Assembly (NCBI RefSeq): GCF_003337355.1
Contig: NZ_QPJW01000008.1
Span: 124,001-188,000 of the forward strand
Reading direction: 5' to 3'
Length of the DNA: 64,000 nt
Source of the DNA: Fontibacillus phaseoli
Lineage (GTDB): Bacteria > Bacillota > Bacilli > Paenibacillales > Paenibacillaceae
Positions 1 to 8,612 of this stretch are shown here, one piece after another; position 1 is the stretch's first letter, and each line of letters starts with the position of its first letter. Under the pieces are notes generated by a model, which was not told where the DNA came from, did not search any database, and was given only the letters and a program-made list of their open reading frames with translations. The translations under genes were made by a program, and so were the position numbers.

Positions 1-644
1 GCGGCGGCAGCCTGGACAAGCTGGCCCGCATCGATATTTCGGCGCTCGACAGCCGTTTGCAGCAGGTGAATCTGATCGTGGCTTGCGACGTGACCAATCC
101 GCTCTGCGGCGAAACCGGCGCTTCCCATGTGTTCGGCCCGCAAAAAGGGGCCACGCCGGAAATGGTGCGCCAGTTGGATGATAACCTCGCTCACTATGCG
201 GACATCGTGAAGCAACAGCTAAATAAGGACGTACGCGACATTCCGGGTGCCGGTGCAGCCGGCGGATTGGGCGCCGGGCTGCTGATCTTTACGCAGGCCG
301 TGCTGCAGAAGGGCATCGAGATCGTCATTGAATACACCGGCTTGAAGCAGAAAGTAGCGGATGCCGACATAGTGTTTACCGGCGAAGGCGGCATCGACTT
401 CCAGACGAAGTTTGGCAAAACGCCTTACGGCGTAGCCAAAGCAGCCAAGGAAGCGGGCAAACCCGTCATTGCCGTGGCCGGCTACATTGGACAGGGGATC
501 GAAACCCTCTATGCCGAAGGCATCGATGCGGTCATCGGCATCGTCCCGGGTGCCGCGGAACTGGAGAAGTTGCTGGCCGAAGGGCCGCAGAACGTGGAGC
601 GGACCTGCGAGAATATCGCCAGAGTCCTCCGCATGGCCGAATAA
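1..644 (+). CDS. glxK: Glycerate kinase, C-terminal part (cut by window start)
   Basis: The reading frame is already open at the first base and ends at a TAA at 642-644, so about 213 C-terminal residues are present. The sequence matches the type-1 glycerate kinase family (GarK/GlxK, about 380 residues), which phosphorylates glycerate with ATP to feed lower glycolysis. Family hallmarks are NPLCGETGAS, FGPQKGA, the glycine-rich DIPGAGAAGGLG segment and the TGEGGIDFQT segment. A TTG at 57 could be mistaken for the start, but homology runs through it and it has no ribosome binding site. The gene converges on a CdaR-type regulator, a family that in other bacteria controls glycerate and sugar-diacid genes; control here is inferred. 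Function is confident; the true start is outside the window. Confidence 0.93.
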   Translation, partial: GGSLDKLARIDISALDSRLQQVNLIVACDVTNPLCGETGASHVFGPQKGATPEMVRQLDDNLAHYADIVKQQLNKDVRDIPGAGAAGGLGAGLLIFTQAVLQKGIEIVIEYTGLKQKVADADIVFTGEGGIDFQTKFGKTPYGVAKAAKEAGKPVIAVAGYIGQGIETLYAEGIDAVIGIVPGAAELEKLLAEGPQNVERTCENIARVLRMAE

Positions 645-663
645 AATAAGACTACAAAGACGA

Positions 664-700
664 GCGGGCTCGAAGCGATTTCTTCGGGCCTGCTTTTTTT
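664..700 (+). terminator. Rho-independent terminator of glycerate kinase gene
   Basis: A 12-bp stem (664-675 with 682-693, two G-U pairs) around a six-base loop is followed by seven T residues, 20 bp after the stop codon. Confidence 0.85.
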
Positions 701-710
701 GCATTTCGCC

Positions 711-1742
711 TTATTTGTACAAGGAGAGTAAACCATGCGTAAGTTCGAACAGCTGCAACAGGTTCCTCGGATCTTTTCCGGTCAAGGTTTCAATCCGCTT
801 CAGGCGATATTGCAGCGTATTGCGGTGTATATTCAATTCCGCCGCCGTCAGGGAGTTGCTGCAACTGTTGTGAATGAAGACTCTCAGCGTTTCCATCAGA
901 TCCACGGTATCCTCCAGTTTACTGACCGAATTGGGCCCGGCAGCCAGATTGGCGCGGCTCAATTTGACCAGAAATTCGACTTTTTCGAAATGAATGACCC
1001 GGGCCGGAGGCTTCAAAGCAAGCAGAATACTCATGGCCGATTTGGCTTGGCGGTAGCTTTCGGAAATACTGATTTCCAGGTTGCCGATCGAGATCAACCC
1101 GCCGGGCTGGTTCTTAACCAGATGTTTGGCCAGATGCTCCGCCTCGTTTCGGTTGCTTTGGATCAGGAGCAGATGGGTGTCTTTATCCATAATAAAGGAA
1201 GGATAAGGAAACAGTAGCTTGGATAACTCGTCATTCCACTCAAAATGGTTCAGATACAACACCACGGTTTTTAAGAGCAAGTCGATTTTAAAAGCCGCGG
1301 CTTCTTTTTTTGTTTTCTGGGAATAGGTTCCTTGGTGGTTCAACAGCATTTCGAGGAATGCCTTTTTCCGGTTGGCCTCCCGGGCCAGGCTTTCCAGCGC
1401 GGTTTTTTGCTCGATCAGGAGAGAAACCGTAGTTCTGACGATATTGCAAAACGGACGGACTTCATCCGGATTCCCGGTAATTCCGATCACCCCCACGCGC
1501 TCGTCGTCAATGACGATCGGCTCGTTGGTGCCCTTTTTTTCGTTGCGCCCGTCTTGCCACACTTCCACCATTTTTCCCGTGGACAAAGCCTTTACGGCTC
1601 CCTGGTGAACCGTGCCCACTCTTTCCTTGATCCCGCTTCCGACGATAACGCCATGATCATTCATAATATTAATGTTATACGGGATATCTTTCATCATTTT
1701 ATCCACGATTTCCTGGGCCTGCTTCTCGGAGAGTTGAAACAA
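711..1742 (-). CDS. CdaR/PucR-family transcriptional regulator
   Basis: This 343-residue protein has the architecture of CdaR-type regulators. An N-terminal sugar-diacid recognition domain (roughly residues 1-135, including the VVGSGIKERVGTVHQGA and GVIGITG segments) is followed by a variable middle and a C-terminal PucR helix-turn-helix (about residues 285-340, with TAAELNIHRNTLQYRLKRIE). The start is TTG at 1742, chosen because GGAGGA lies just upstream. It is convergent with the glycerate kinase gene. CdaR proteins activate genes for glycerate, glucarate or galactarate use, so control of the adjacent kinase is likely but inferred. The family is confident; the ligand is not known. Confidence 0.88.
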   Translation of the reverse strand: MFQLSEKQAQEIVDKMMKDIPYNINIMNDHGVIVGSGIKERVGTVHQGAVKALSTGKMVEVWQDGRNEKKGTNEPIVIDDERVGVIGITGNPDEVRPFCNIVRTTVSLLIEQKTALESLAREANRKKAFLEMLLNHQGTYSQKTKKEAAAFKIDLLLKTVVLYLNHFEWNDELSKLLFPYPSFIMDKDTHLLLIQSNRNEAEHLAKHLVKNQPGGLISIGNLEISISESYRQAKSAMSILLALKPPARVIHFEKVEFLVKLSRANLAAGPNSVSKLEDTVDLMETLRVFIHNSCSNSLTAAELNIHRNTLQYRLKRIETLTGKDPRNLLQLFELTHGLLSLYK

Positions 1743-1878
1743 AGGTGTTCCTCCTTCGGAAAGTGATTCTCCAATGCCTCACAACGGACCGATTTATTCA
1801 TCCGCAGTTATTTTGTGCATATGAACGAAATTATAGCCAATTTTCAGCCGGATGTCTGCGAGGTTTAAATATTCCTTT

Positions 1879-1894
1879 ACAGGAATATTCCTGT
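1879..1894. promoter_or_regulatory. 16-bp perfect palindrome, candidate operator
   Basis: The sequence ACAGGAATATTCCTGT is a perfect palindrome about 60 bp upstream of the frameshifted ArsR-type gene and is followed by an AT-rich stretch that could hold its promoter. ArsR-family repressors bind dyads of this kind. The assignment is inferred from position and symmetry only. Confidence 0.5.
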
Positions 1895-1955
1895 CATGAT
1901 ATATATTATATATAAAATTTTAAATTATAAAATTTGCATTACAAAGGAACATCCG

Positions 1956-2331
1956 ATGATGGATATAGCGACCTTTAGCGCATTGGGGGAACCTACCCGT
2001 TTTCGCAAGGTGGAGCTGTTATTGAAGGGTCCCATGACGGTCGGCGAGATCGCCGATCGGGCTGGAGTGTCGTCAGCCTCAAGCTTCGAAGCATCTGCGC
2101 GTTCTGCTCGAGGCCGGTATCGTCGAAGCGGAGGCCGTTGCCAACCGCCGGAATTACCGGCTCCGGATGGAGCCGTTTCGGGGGATGGATGCCTGGCTGG
2201 ACAAATACCGCAGGGTTTGGAGCGAACGGTTTGACAACCTGGATCACTACTTACGGCAGTTGCAATCCAAGAGAATACCAATAAATCTTAGGAGGAATTT
2301 TCAATGTCAAACCAAACGGTTACCCGGATAG
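1956..2331 (+). pseudogene. ArsR-family HTH regulator, frameshifted
   Basis: From ATG 1956 (AAAGGA upstream) the first 38 codons read as an ArsR-type winged helix (DIATFSALGEPTRF, then PMTVGEIADRAGV). The frame then degenerates. If the single T at about 2070 is skipped, the family sequence resumes at once with RQPQASKHLRVLLEAGIV and continues through a normal C-terminus to TAG 2329-2331. One extra base therefore splits an otherwise intact gene of about 125 codons. In the repaired frame the 3' end overlaps the start of the SRPBCC gene at 2304, a common pairing of repressor and AHSA1-like protein. It is either a recent pseudogene or a sequencing error; the sequence alone cannot decide. Confidence 0.8.
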
Positions 2332-2813
2332 AAGGCAATGAATTTATTTTGGAGCGTATTTTTGATGCGCCGCGGGGACTTGTCTTCAAAGCATTTACCG
2401 AAGCGGAGCACCTGAAGCATTGGTGGGGTCCCCGAGGCTGGACCTTGAGCGTATGCAACGTGGATCTTCGGGAGGGCGGGGCCTGGCACTATTGCATGAA
2501 ATGCATCGACGAGAACATAACCGACTTTTACGGTATGGAATCCTGGGGCAAAGCGGTTTACAAAGAGATCGCCGCCGGGGAGAAGATCGTCTATATGGAT
2601 TATTTTTCGGATGAAGAGGGCCGTGAAAGCGATGAAATGCCGGCCACGGAGGTCACGCTGATCTTCGAAGACCATGACGGGAAGACCAAGGTAACGAGCA
2701 GAGGCAAATACGATTCCGAAGAAGGACTCCAAACGGTCCTCAACATGGGGATGGAGCAAGGTATCCTCGAGACATGGGACCGTCTCGCCGAACATTTGCA
2801 ATCCGTACAATAA
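2304..2813 (+). CDS. SRPBCC / AHSA1-like domain protein
   Basis: This 169-residue protein is a single START/Bet v1-like (SRPBCC, activator-of-Hsp90-ATPase-homolog) domain. The family pattern is clear: an N-terminal strand ending in RIFDAPRGLVFKAFTEAEHLKHWWGP, a central DFYGMESWGK region, and a C-terminal helix (LQTVLNMGMEQGILETWDRLAEHL). These domains form a deep hydrophobic pocket; most bacterial members have no assigned ligand. The start ATG at 2304 follows AGGAGG with good spacing and lies inside the 3' end of the ArsR-type gene, which suggests co-transcription and translational coupling. The fold is confident; the function is unknown. Confidence 0.88.
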   Translation: MSNQTVTRIEGNEFILERIFDAPRGLVFKAFTEAEHLKHWWGPRGWTLSVCNVDLREGGAWHYCMKCIDENITDFYGMESWGKAVYKEIAAGEKIVYMDYFSDEEGRESDEMPATEVTLIFEDHDGKTKVTSRGKYDSEEGLQTVLNMGMEQGILETWDRLAEHLQSVQ

Positions 2814-2831
2814 CATCCACTTCGGCAAAAG

Positions 2832-2865
2832 GGCGGGGCAGTGCATTCACTGTCTCGTCTTTTTT
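2832..2865 (+). terminator. Terminator after SRPBCC gene
   Basis: A 12-bp stem with several G-U pairs (2832-2843 with 2848-2859) precedes a run of six T residues. Confidence 0.7.
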
Positions 2866-3120
2866 AGGACTTACCGTCAAGGTAGTGAGCAAGCCACGAA
2901 TCAACCATCTTGAAAAAAACGCAATAAAAGGCCAAAATATAGACACTTGGTGCTCTATAAGTTGAACAATCAATACGAAGCAGGCAAGGGAGTAGAATGA
3001 TTCCGAAGAAGCGGAGCGTTCGCCTTTGGTTCCGGAACATTTTACGTACTTGCACTTACATCTATGTCAATAGTTCATCTTATATAGAAGCTGCCAAGGA
3101 AAAGTCGGGAGGAACGTCTA
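2866..3120. other. Intergenic region upstream of LLM oxidoreductase
   Basis: About 250 bp without a convincing gene. An open frame from 2997 runs into the next gene, but its first 41 codons have no ribosome binding site or family similarity. It presumably holds the promoter of the gene at 3121, which I could not place with confidence. Confidence 0.5.
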
Positions 3121-4184
3121 TGGAAATAGGGATAAGCACATTTGTGGAAACAACGCCGGACGTTGTAACCGGCGAAGTCATAAGTCACGCGCAGCGTTTG
3201 CGCGAAGTCGTCGAGGAAATTGTCCTCGCCGATCAGGTAGGATTGGATGTATTTGGCGTAGGCGAGCATCATCGGAAGGATTATGCGGCATCTTCGCCGG
3301 CTCTGGTGCTGGCTGCGGCTGCGCCGCAGACCAAGTGGATTCGCTTGACGAGCGCGGTCACCGTATTATCTTCCGCCGATCCGGTGCGGGTGTTCCAGGA
3401 TTTTGCTACGCTGGACGGAATTTCGAACGGACGCGCTGAAATTATGGCGGGCCGGGGTTCGTTTATCGAATCCTTCCCGCTGTTTGGGTATGATTTGGAC
3501 GAATACGATGAGCTGTTTGATGAGAAGCTGGAACTGCTGCTGACATTGCGCGAATCGGAAAAGGTGACCTGGCGCGGAGGCAAACACCGTCCGGCGATCA
3601 ACAATCTGGGCGTATATCCTCGGCCGGTGCAACAACCGTTGCCGGTATGGATCGGCAGCGGCGGTAATACGGAGTCGGTCATTCGCGCCGGGCTGCTCGG
3701 CCTACCGCTGGTTCTGGCGATCATCGGCGGCAGACCGACCCAGTTTGCCCCGCTCGTGCAGATGTATAAGAAGGCGGCCGCCCAGGCCGGTCATGATGTA
3801 TCCAAGCTGCCGGTGGCCTCGCATTCGCACGGCTTCGTCGGCGAGGATACGGAAGGGGCGGCGGACAAATTTTTCCCATCGACCCAGGCCAGCATGAACG
3901 TCATCGGCCGGGAGCGGGGCTGGGGGCATTACAGCCGCGCTTCATTCGATGCCGCGCGCAGCCTGGAGGGGGCGTTGTACGTGGGCGACGCGGAGACAGT
4001 CGCGCAGAAGATCATTCACCTGCGCAAAAACGTAGGCATCACCCGTTTCATGCTGCATTGCCCGCTCGGCACGATGCCTCATGGAGACGTCATGCGATCC
4101 ATCGAGCTGCTCGGCAGCGAGGTAGCGCCGCGGGTAAGGAAAGAAATAGCCCGCTGGGAAGCGGAAGGCGAGCCGCAGGAATAA
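3121..4184 (+). CDS. LLM-class flavin-dependent oxidoreductase
   Basis: From ATG 3121 the protein has 354 residues and matches the bacterial luciferase-like monooxygenase superfamily, TIM-barrel enzymes using reduced FMN. Typical segments are the start [16 protein letters not shown] near residue 45, [44 protein letters not shown] sequence around residues 80-120, and PVWIGSGG near residue 180. The open frame reaches back to 2997, but GGGAGGA just before 3121 and the family N-terminus fix the start. It is alone in its transcription unit, ending at a bidirectional terminator shared with the WYL regulator. The substrate cannot be inferred. Confidence 0.9.
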
Positions 4185-4240
4185 GTCCCTGCCTTGTCCG
4201 TTAGTTTCTTATCTGACGTAAAACACAGGTTTAAACGTAC

Positions 4241-4290
4241 AAGGACGCTTCTCTCGGTTAACAAAGCAACCGGGAGAAGCGTCCTTTTTG
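4241..4290. terminator. Bidirectional terminator
   Basis: A 19-bp stem (4241-4259 with 4268-4286, one G-U pair), with A residues before and T residues after, sits between the convergent LLM oxidoreductase and WYL regulator genes and can serve both. Confidence 0.85.
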
Positions 4291-4303
4291 AATTGGCGTC
4301 ATT

Positions 4304-5239
4304 TTAACTAATCGGTTTGACATCGTATTTTTCGGCCATGGCGGCAATGTGGCGTTTTAACTGTTCAACCAGCTCAGGGGGCTCGACGAGCGTGGCATGA
4401 TAGCTGTATTTCAGAATTTGCCGGATCGCCTGCTCCTCCGAGGAATAATGGGCTATCACGGTTAAGGTTCCGTCCGGATTTGTAATGATTTCACCGAAAC
4501 CGAACTCGTCTCTCACCCGGGTTTTGAGTTCGGGGCTGAAGCGGAGGACGGCTTTTACTTGTTTAAAATCGACCCTTTGCATGAACTGCTTCTCAACATC
4601 GTGTAAAGAGTATTCCCTGCGTTTGAACTTATTCGGCAATATGGTCGTCTCCAGGATCCGGGAGAGCCGGAGAACCCGGATATCGGAACGGGCAAGGCAG
4701 TAACCGTATAGATACCAGACATAGCCTTTAAGAAACAGCCCCATCGGTTCGACGGTGCGATCGGTCTCCAGCCCTTTGCCGTCCAGATATTTCAGCCGGA
4801 CCAGATTCAAATCCTTAATAGCACGCCCTAACGGAGCGATTTTGTCCCGGTCGCTCGGACTTGGGGTGAAGTCCAGATCTACGGCAGCCTCGGTGCCCGC
4901 AACGCCGGTTTGATGAGTCATCAAAGCCCCTAACTTCTCCATTAACCCGTCCAGATCGGAATTATTGGTCGCAGACCGGGCTCCGCGCAGGGCGGAGTAG
5001 ATCGCGGAAAAATCGTCCAGGGACAAAATTTGCTTATCGATACGATAGCTTGGCATAATTTCGTATCCTCCATCCGATCCCGGAAAAGAGACGATCGGAA
5101 TGCCGGCCTGATTGATCGATTCCATGTCACGGTAAATGGTGCGAAGCGATACTTCAAAGCGTTCCGCCAGCTCGGTGGCGTTGACGCGGGGCTGGTTAAG
5201 CAAAGTCATCGTGATGGCAAGCAGCCGGTCCAGCTTCAT
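4304..5239 (-). CDS. YafY-like HTH and WYL-domain regulator
   Basis: This 311-residue protein starts with a winged helix of the HTH_11 type (MKLDRLLAITMTLLNQPRVNATELAERFEVSLRTIYRDMES pattern, residues 1-60). A WYL domain follows at about residues 140-220, with KGYVWYLYGYCLARSDIRVLRLSRI carrying the family residues, and then a WCX-like C-terminal extension. WYL domains bind nucleotides or nucleic acid and act as sensors. The start ATG at 5239 follows AGGAGGAA. There is no obvious partner: the LLM gene is convergent and the upstream aldo/keto reductase gene points the same way but has its own terminator. Confidence 0.9.
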   Translation of the reverse strand: MKLDRLLAITMTLLNQPRVNATELAERFEVSLRTIYRDMESINQAGIPIVSFPGSDGGYEIMPSYRIDKQILSLDDFSAIYSALRGARSATNNSDLDGLMEKLGALMTHQTGVAGTEAAVDLDFTPSPSDRDKIAPLGRAIKDLNLVRLKYLDGKGLETDRTVEPMGLFLKGYVWYLYGYCLARSDIRVLRLSRILETTILPNKFKRREYSLHDVEKQFMQRVDFKQVKAVLRFSPELKTRVRDEFGFGEIITNPDGTLTVIAHYSSEEQAIRQILKYSYHATLVEPPELVEQLKRHIAAMAEKYDVKPIS

Positions 5240-5399
5240 GCGGGGTTCCTCCTTTCCGGTAATAAGGGAGTCCGGTCAACAATGTTCTATAACTATTTTT
5301 CGACACGGCCACGGCGGCGCCCTTTTTCGGTTGGAAGTTTTTTATTCGCGAGGGCACTCCTTGGGATACTTGATTTTTATATACGCATCATAAAACAGA

Positions 5400-5425
5400 G
5401 ACCCTGACAGTATTGTGTCAGGGTC
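5400..5425 (-). terminator. Terminator of aldo/keto reductase gene
   Basis: A perfect 10-bp inverted repeat (GACCCTGACA with TGTCAGGGTC) around a six-base loop lies downstream of the minus-strand aldo/keto reductase gene. A T-rich stretch follows it on the minus strand. Confidence 0.7.
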
Positions 5426-5482
5426 AAAAAGAAACTATAAAATAGCTGACAGCCTACGTATACCTGACGTGATTTCCTAGGG

Positions 5483-6325
5483 TTAAAAATCGAAATTGTC
5501 CGGGTCCGGACCGACACGACGGTTTTCGTTCAAGCCGTCGATTCGGCTCATATCGTCTACCGTCAGCTCGAAATCGAAAAGAGCGGCATTCTCGATGATC
5601 CGCTGCTCTTTCGTGGATTTGGGAATCGTGACGACGCCCTGCTGCACGTCCCAACGCAGAATGACTTGGGCTACGGATTTTCCGTATTTTGACGCAATCT
5701 CCTTCAGGATGTCGTTATCCAGGAGCTCCCCCTGCATGAGCGGGGACCAGGCCTCCATTTGGATGCCGTGCTCTTGGCAATAAGCGATCAAATCCTTTTG
5801 CGTCAGGCGGGGATGAAATTCTACCTGATTAACCATAGGCTTGATTATTGCGTCTTTCATAAGGTCCTCCAGATGATGAATTTGGAAGTTGCTCACTCCG
5901 ATGGCTTTGACCCGTCCGTCACGGTACAGGGTTTCCAGCGCACGCCACGCCTCTTTGTATTTGTCTTTGACCGGCCAATGGATGAGATACAGGTCGAGGT
6001 AGTCTAGGCCGAGCTTGTTCAAGCTTGTCTCATAGGCTGCCAAAGCGGACGCATAACCCAGATCGGCGTTCCATACTTTCGAGGTAACGAACAGATCCTC
6101 CCTCGAGACCTTGGACTCTGAAAGTAACTCGGCAATGGCTTCTCCCACACTGCTTTCATTTTGATAGACTGCCGCTGTATCGATGCTGCGGTAGCCATGC
6201 TTCACTGCGGCTTTTACCGCTTGGATCAGTTCCGGCCCTTCCTCGACTTTAAAGACGCCCAAACCTAATCCGGGCATCTTTACTCCGTTATGCAAAGTAA
6301 CCGAATCTTGCAAATGTTTTATCAT
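5483..6325 (-). CDS. Aldo/keto reductase (glyoxal reductase-like)
   Basis: This 280-residue protein is an NADPH-dependent aldo/keto reductase close to Bacillus YvgN/YtbE. It shows the catalytic tetrad in context: Asp in SIDTAAVYQNE, Tyr in the same helix region, Lys in FVTSKVWN, and His in YLIHWPVK. The cofactor-binding IPKS motif lies near the C-terminus, followed by the typical tail LNENRRVGPDPDNFDF. Family members reduce glyoxal, methylglyoxal and related carbonyls. It lies 60 bp downstream of the MFS transporter gene on the same strand, so the two may be co-transcribed under the HxlR-type regulator upstream. The family is sure; the substrate is inferred. Confidence 0.92.
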   Translation of the reverse strand: MIKHLQDSVTLHNGVKMPGLGLGVFKVEEGPELIQAVKAAVKHGYRSIDTAAVYQNESSVGEAIAELLSESKVSREDLFVTSKVWNADLGYASALAAYETSLNKLGLDYLDLYLIHWPVKDKYKEAWRALETLYRDGRVKAIGVSNFQIHHLEDLMKDAIIKPMVNQVEFHPRLTQKDLIAYCQEHGIQMEAWSPLMQGELLDNDILKEIASKYGKSVAQVILRWDVQQGVVTIPKSTKEQRIIENAALFDFELTVDDMSRIDGLNENRRVGPDPDNFDF

Positions 6326-6385
6326 TTTTTATTCCAGCTCCTATTCATTTTTTATAGAGTTCCAGAAAAGTCAGTTTCTTTATCG

Positions 6386-7627
6386 TTACCCCTTTTGCGG
6401 AATGGGATTCATGGAACCAGTCTCCGTACTGGCTACGGTAGCGTCTCTTTTCTCCAGGGTACGGGCCCGAGCCGTGAGGAATACGGCACTCAGGACCATG
6501 ATTGCTCCGACCCAAGTGGTATGAATAAGCCCGATGTGGTCGGTCACGATACCGCCCAGATAGGCGCCGATGGCAATGCCCGCATTAAAAGCCGCGATAT
6601 TGAGCGCGGAAGCCACGTCCTTTGCTTTTGGGGCAAAGCGCTCCGCCAGCATGACGACATAAATTTGCAGGCCCGGAACATTCATGAAGGCAAACAGGCC
6701 CATGAGGAAAAGGGTGATCAGCCCGGCTGTTTTATAAGGAATAGTGAAGGCCAGTATGAACAGCACGAGCGACTGAATCGCGAACATATAGAACAAGGCT
6801 CTTACCGGCTTGCGGTTGGCCGCCTTGCCTCCGATGACATTACCGATGGCAATGGCGATTCCGTATATAAGAAGGATGACGGCCGCCGTTTCTTTCTTGA
6901 ACCCGGTTATCTCGTGAAGCAGCGGGGATAAATAGGTAAAGACGACAAATGTTCCGCCGTACCCCAAGGCAGTAATTACAAAAGCAAGCAGCAGTCGTCC
7001 GTTGGTAATAAGGTTAAGCTGGTCTCGAAACTGCGTTGGCGTTCCCTTGCGGAGGTTTCCGCTGACCAGGATCAAGTTGGCTATGAATGCCAACACGCCG
7101 ATCACCGCAATTGCGAGAAAGGCTGTGCGCCAGCCCCAATGCTGACCGATCAGGGTCCCAAGCGGGACACCGGTAACGGTCGCCACGGTAAGCCCGGAGA
7201 ACATGATCGCGATCGCGCTGGCTCTCCGGTCCTCAGGGACGAGATCGGCTGCAATCGTCGATCCGATGGACATAAACACGCCATGCGCCAAGGCGGAGAT
7301 GACGCGTGCGATGAGCAGCACGCCGATGCTTCCCGCGCCAGCGGCCAGGCTGTTTCCGGCAATAAAAACAATCATGATCCATAACAGCAGCGTTTTTCGA
7401 GAAACGCCGGATGTCAGGGACGTCAGCACCGGAGCGCCGAAGGTTACGCCCAGAGCGTATAAAGTTACAGTCAGACCTGAGGTCGTAACGGATATATGAA
7501 AGTCATCAGCGATCAGAGGGAGCAGCCCTACACTGATGAACTCGGTTGTGCCGATAGCAAAAGCACTGACGGCTAAAGCCAGAAGCGCCAGAGTGCTGCG
7601 TTTTCTTTCTAGGTTCAAAGGTTCCAC
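6386..7627 (-). CDS. MFS transporter, DHA1 (drug efflux) type
   Basis: A 413-residue membrane protein with about 12 predicted hydrophobic helices. The N-terminus FAIGTTEFISVGLLPLIADDF and the helix 4 region LIARVISALAHGVFMSIGSTIAADLVPEDRRASAIAIMF pattern (motif C-like GVPLGTLIGQ follows) belong to the DHA1 sugar-efflux/drug-resistance branch (AraJ, YdhP, PbuE relatives). It would export small molecules by proton antiport. It is divergent from an HxlR-type regulator, with an inverted repeat in the shared intergenic region, and precedes the aldo/keto reductase gene. This layout suggests a response to reactive electrophiles, by inference. Confidence 0.9.
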   Translation of the reverse strand: MEPLNLERKRSTLALLALAVSAFAIGTTEFISVGLLPLIADDFHISVTTSGLTVTLYALGVTFGAPVLTSLTSGVSRKTLLLWIMIVFIAGNSLAAGAGSIGVLLIARVISALAHGVFMSIGSTIAADLVPEDRRASAIAIMFSGLTVATVTGVPLGTLIGQHWGWRTAFLAIAVIGVLAFIANLILVSGNLRKGTPTQFRDQLNLITNGRLLLAFVITALGYGGTFVVFTYLSPLLHEITGFKKETAAVILLIYGIAIAIGNVIGGKAANRKPVRALFYMFAIQSLVLFILAFTIPYKTAGLITLFLMGLFAFMNVPGLQIYVVMLAERFAPKAKDVASALNIAAFNAGIAIGAYLGGIVTDHIGLIHTTWVGAIMVLSAVFLTARARTLEKRDATVASTETGSMNPIPQKG

Positions 7628-7722
7628 TCCTCCAAATTGTATTCGCCGGCCGGCAAATGCTATTATCAGGTATCGGGATCACGATGAACAGTACGTACTT
7701 TAAAGTAATATAGGTACTAAAA

Positions 7723-7747
7723 AGTGTCTAATAAAATATTAGATACT
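7723..7747. promoter_or_regulatory. Inverted repeat, candidate HxlR operator
   Basis: Two 11-bp arms (AGTGTCTAATA and TATTAGATACT, one mismatch) separated by AAA lie between the divergent MFS and HxlR-type genes, 20 bp before the regulator start. HxlR proteins bind such dyads and often control themselves and the divergent gene. Confidence 0.6.
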
Positions 7748-7766
7748 TATTCGGGAGGCGACGAAA

Positions 7767-8141
7767 ATGGCTGCGGCAAACAAAAGCAAGAAGTACAACA
7801 TATCGGTAGAAGCCACTTTGGAAGTGATCGGGGGAAAATGGAAATGCGTCATCCTCTGTCATTTAACGCACGGGAAGAAAAGAACGAGCGACTTGAAGCG
7901 CCTTATGCCCGCCATTACCCAGAAAATGCTGACCCAGCAGCTTAGGGAGCTGGAGAAGGATGGCATCGTTAACCGGATTAGCTACAACGAGGTACCGCCA
8001 AGGGTTGAGTACGAACTTAGCGAATACGGCATGAGTCTGAGAGGAATCCTCGATTCCCTGTGCGCATGGGGCGAGCGGCATATAATTAAGGAGTATGGAG
8101 ACAAGTTCGCGGTGTTGGAGGAGAGTATTCTGAATCAATGA
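7767..8141 (+). CDS. HxlR-family transcriptional regulator
   Basis: A 124-residue winged-helix protein with the HxlR signature: ATLEVIGGKWKCVILCHL near the N-terminus, RLMPAITQKMLTQQLRELEKDGIVNR in the recognition region, and PPRVEYELSEYGMSL in the wing. Members bind as dimers and commonly respond to aldehydes or electrophiles. GGGAGGCG precedes the ATG at 7767. It is divergent from the MFS transporter, which with the aldo/keto reductase gene is its probable target. Confidence 0.92.
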   Translation: MAAANKSKKYNISVEATLEVIGGKWKCVILCHLTHGKKRTSDLKRLMPAITQKMLTQQLRELEKDGIVNRISYNEVPPRVEYELSEYGMSLRGILDSLCAWGERHIIKEYGDKFAVLEESILNQ

Positions 8142-8165
8142 GCAAAACGGAGGGGTATTACTCTC

Positions 8166-8348
8166 TAACGGACACCAGAGCCGTTAACTCGCTCCAATTT
8201 GCGCTTTTTGGATTTTAACGGACACCAGAGCCCTTAAATGGGTAAGTTGCCTCCAATTTATCACATTTTCTGAAGATTAACGGCTCCTGTGACCGTTAGC
8301 CTTCCCAAAACGCGTTTTCACCACAAATAACGTCTCTGGTGTCCGTTA
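8166..8348. repeat. Four-palindrome element, AACGG variant
   Basis: Four 21-bp units occur at 8166-8186, 8216-8236, 8278-8298 and 8328-8348, so their starts are 50, 62 and 50 bp apart. Units 1 and 2 begin TAACGGACACCAGAG; units 3 and 4 are the reverse-complement orientation (CTCTGGTGTCCGTTA type). Each has arms TAACGG/CCGTTA or close variants. The core differs from the AACTG elements elsewhere in the window, but unit length, spacing and forward-forward-reverse-reverse order are the same. It lies between two convergent genes. Confidence 0.85.
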
Positions 8349-8575
8349 AAATCTCTGGTTGGTCTGCTGCTATGGAAAGTCGAAGGTGGCGGAACAATTG
8401 GTGATATTGGCTAGTGGAGTTGTTGATGGGCGCTGGATGATTTGAAGTCGGAAAGTAGAGTAGATGGATGGCAGCCTGGCGGTGGAAAGAAGCACAAGGA
8501 GCAGTTGGTCCGTTAATGCGCGGATTGTAGAGACGGTGCCGAAAGTGCAACAATTTAGTCGCAACTTCCGTGAAA
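8349..8575. other. Intergenic sequence, nothing recognised
   Basis: About 230 bp between the repeat element and the MarR gene terminator. No gene, RNA or repeat could be supported here. Confidence 0.5.
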
Positions 8576-8611
8576 AGAAGAAGCCCCCCGCCAAGCGGCG
8601 AAGGGCTTCTT
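8576..8611 (-). terminator. Terminator of MarR-type gene
   Basis: A strong stem of GAAGAAGCCC and GGGCTTCTTC arms, with an inner GCC/GGC extension, immediately follows the minus-strand stop codon. T residues follow on that strand. Confidence 0.75.
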
Positions 8612-8612
8612 C

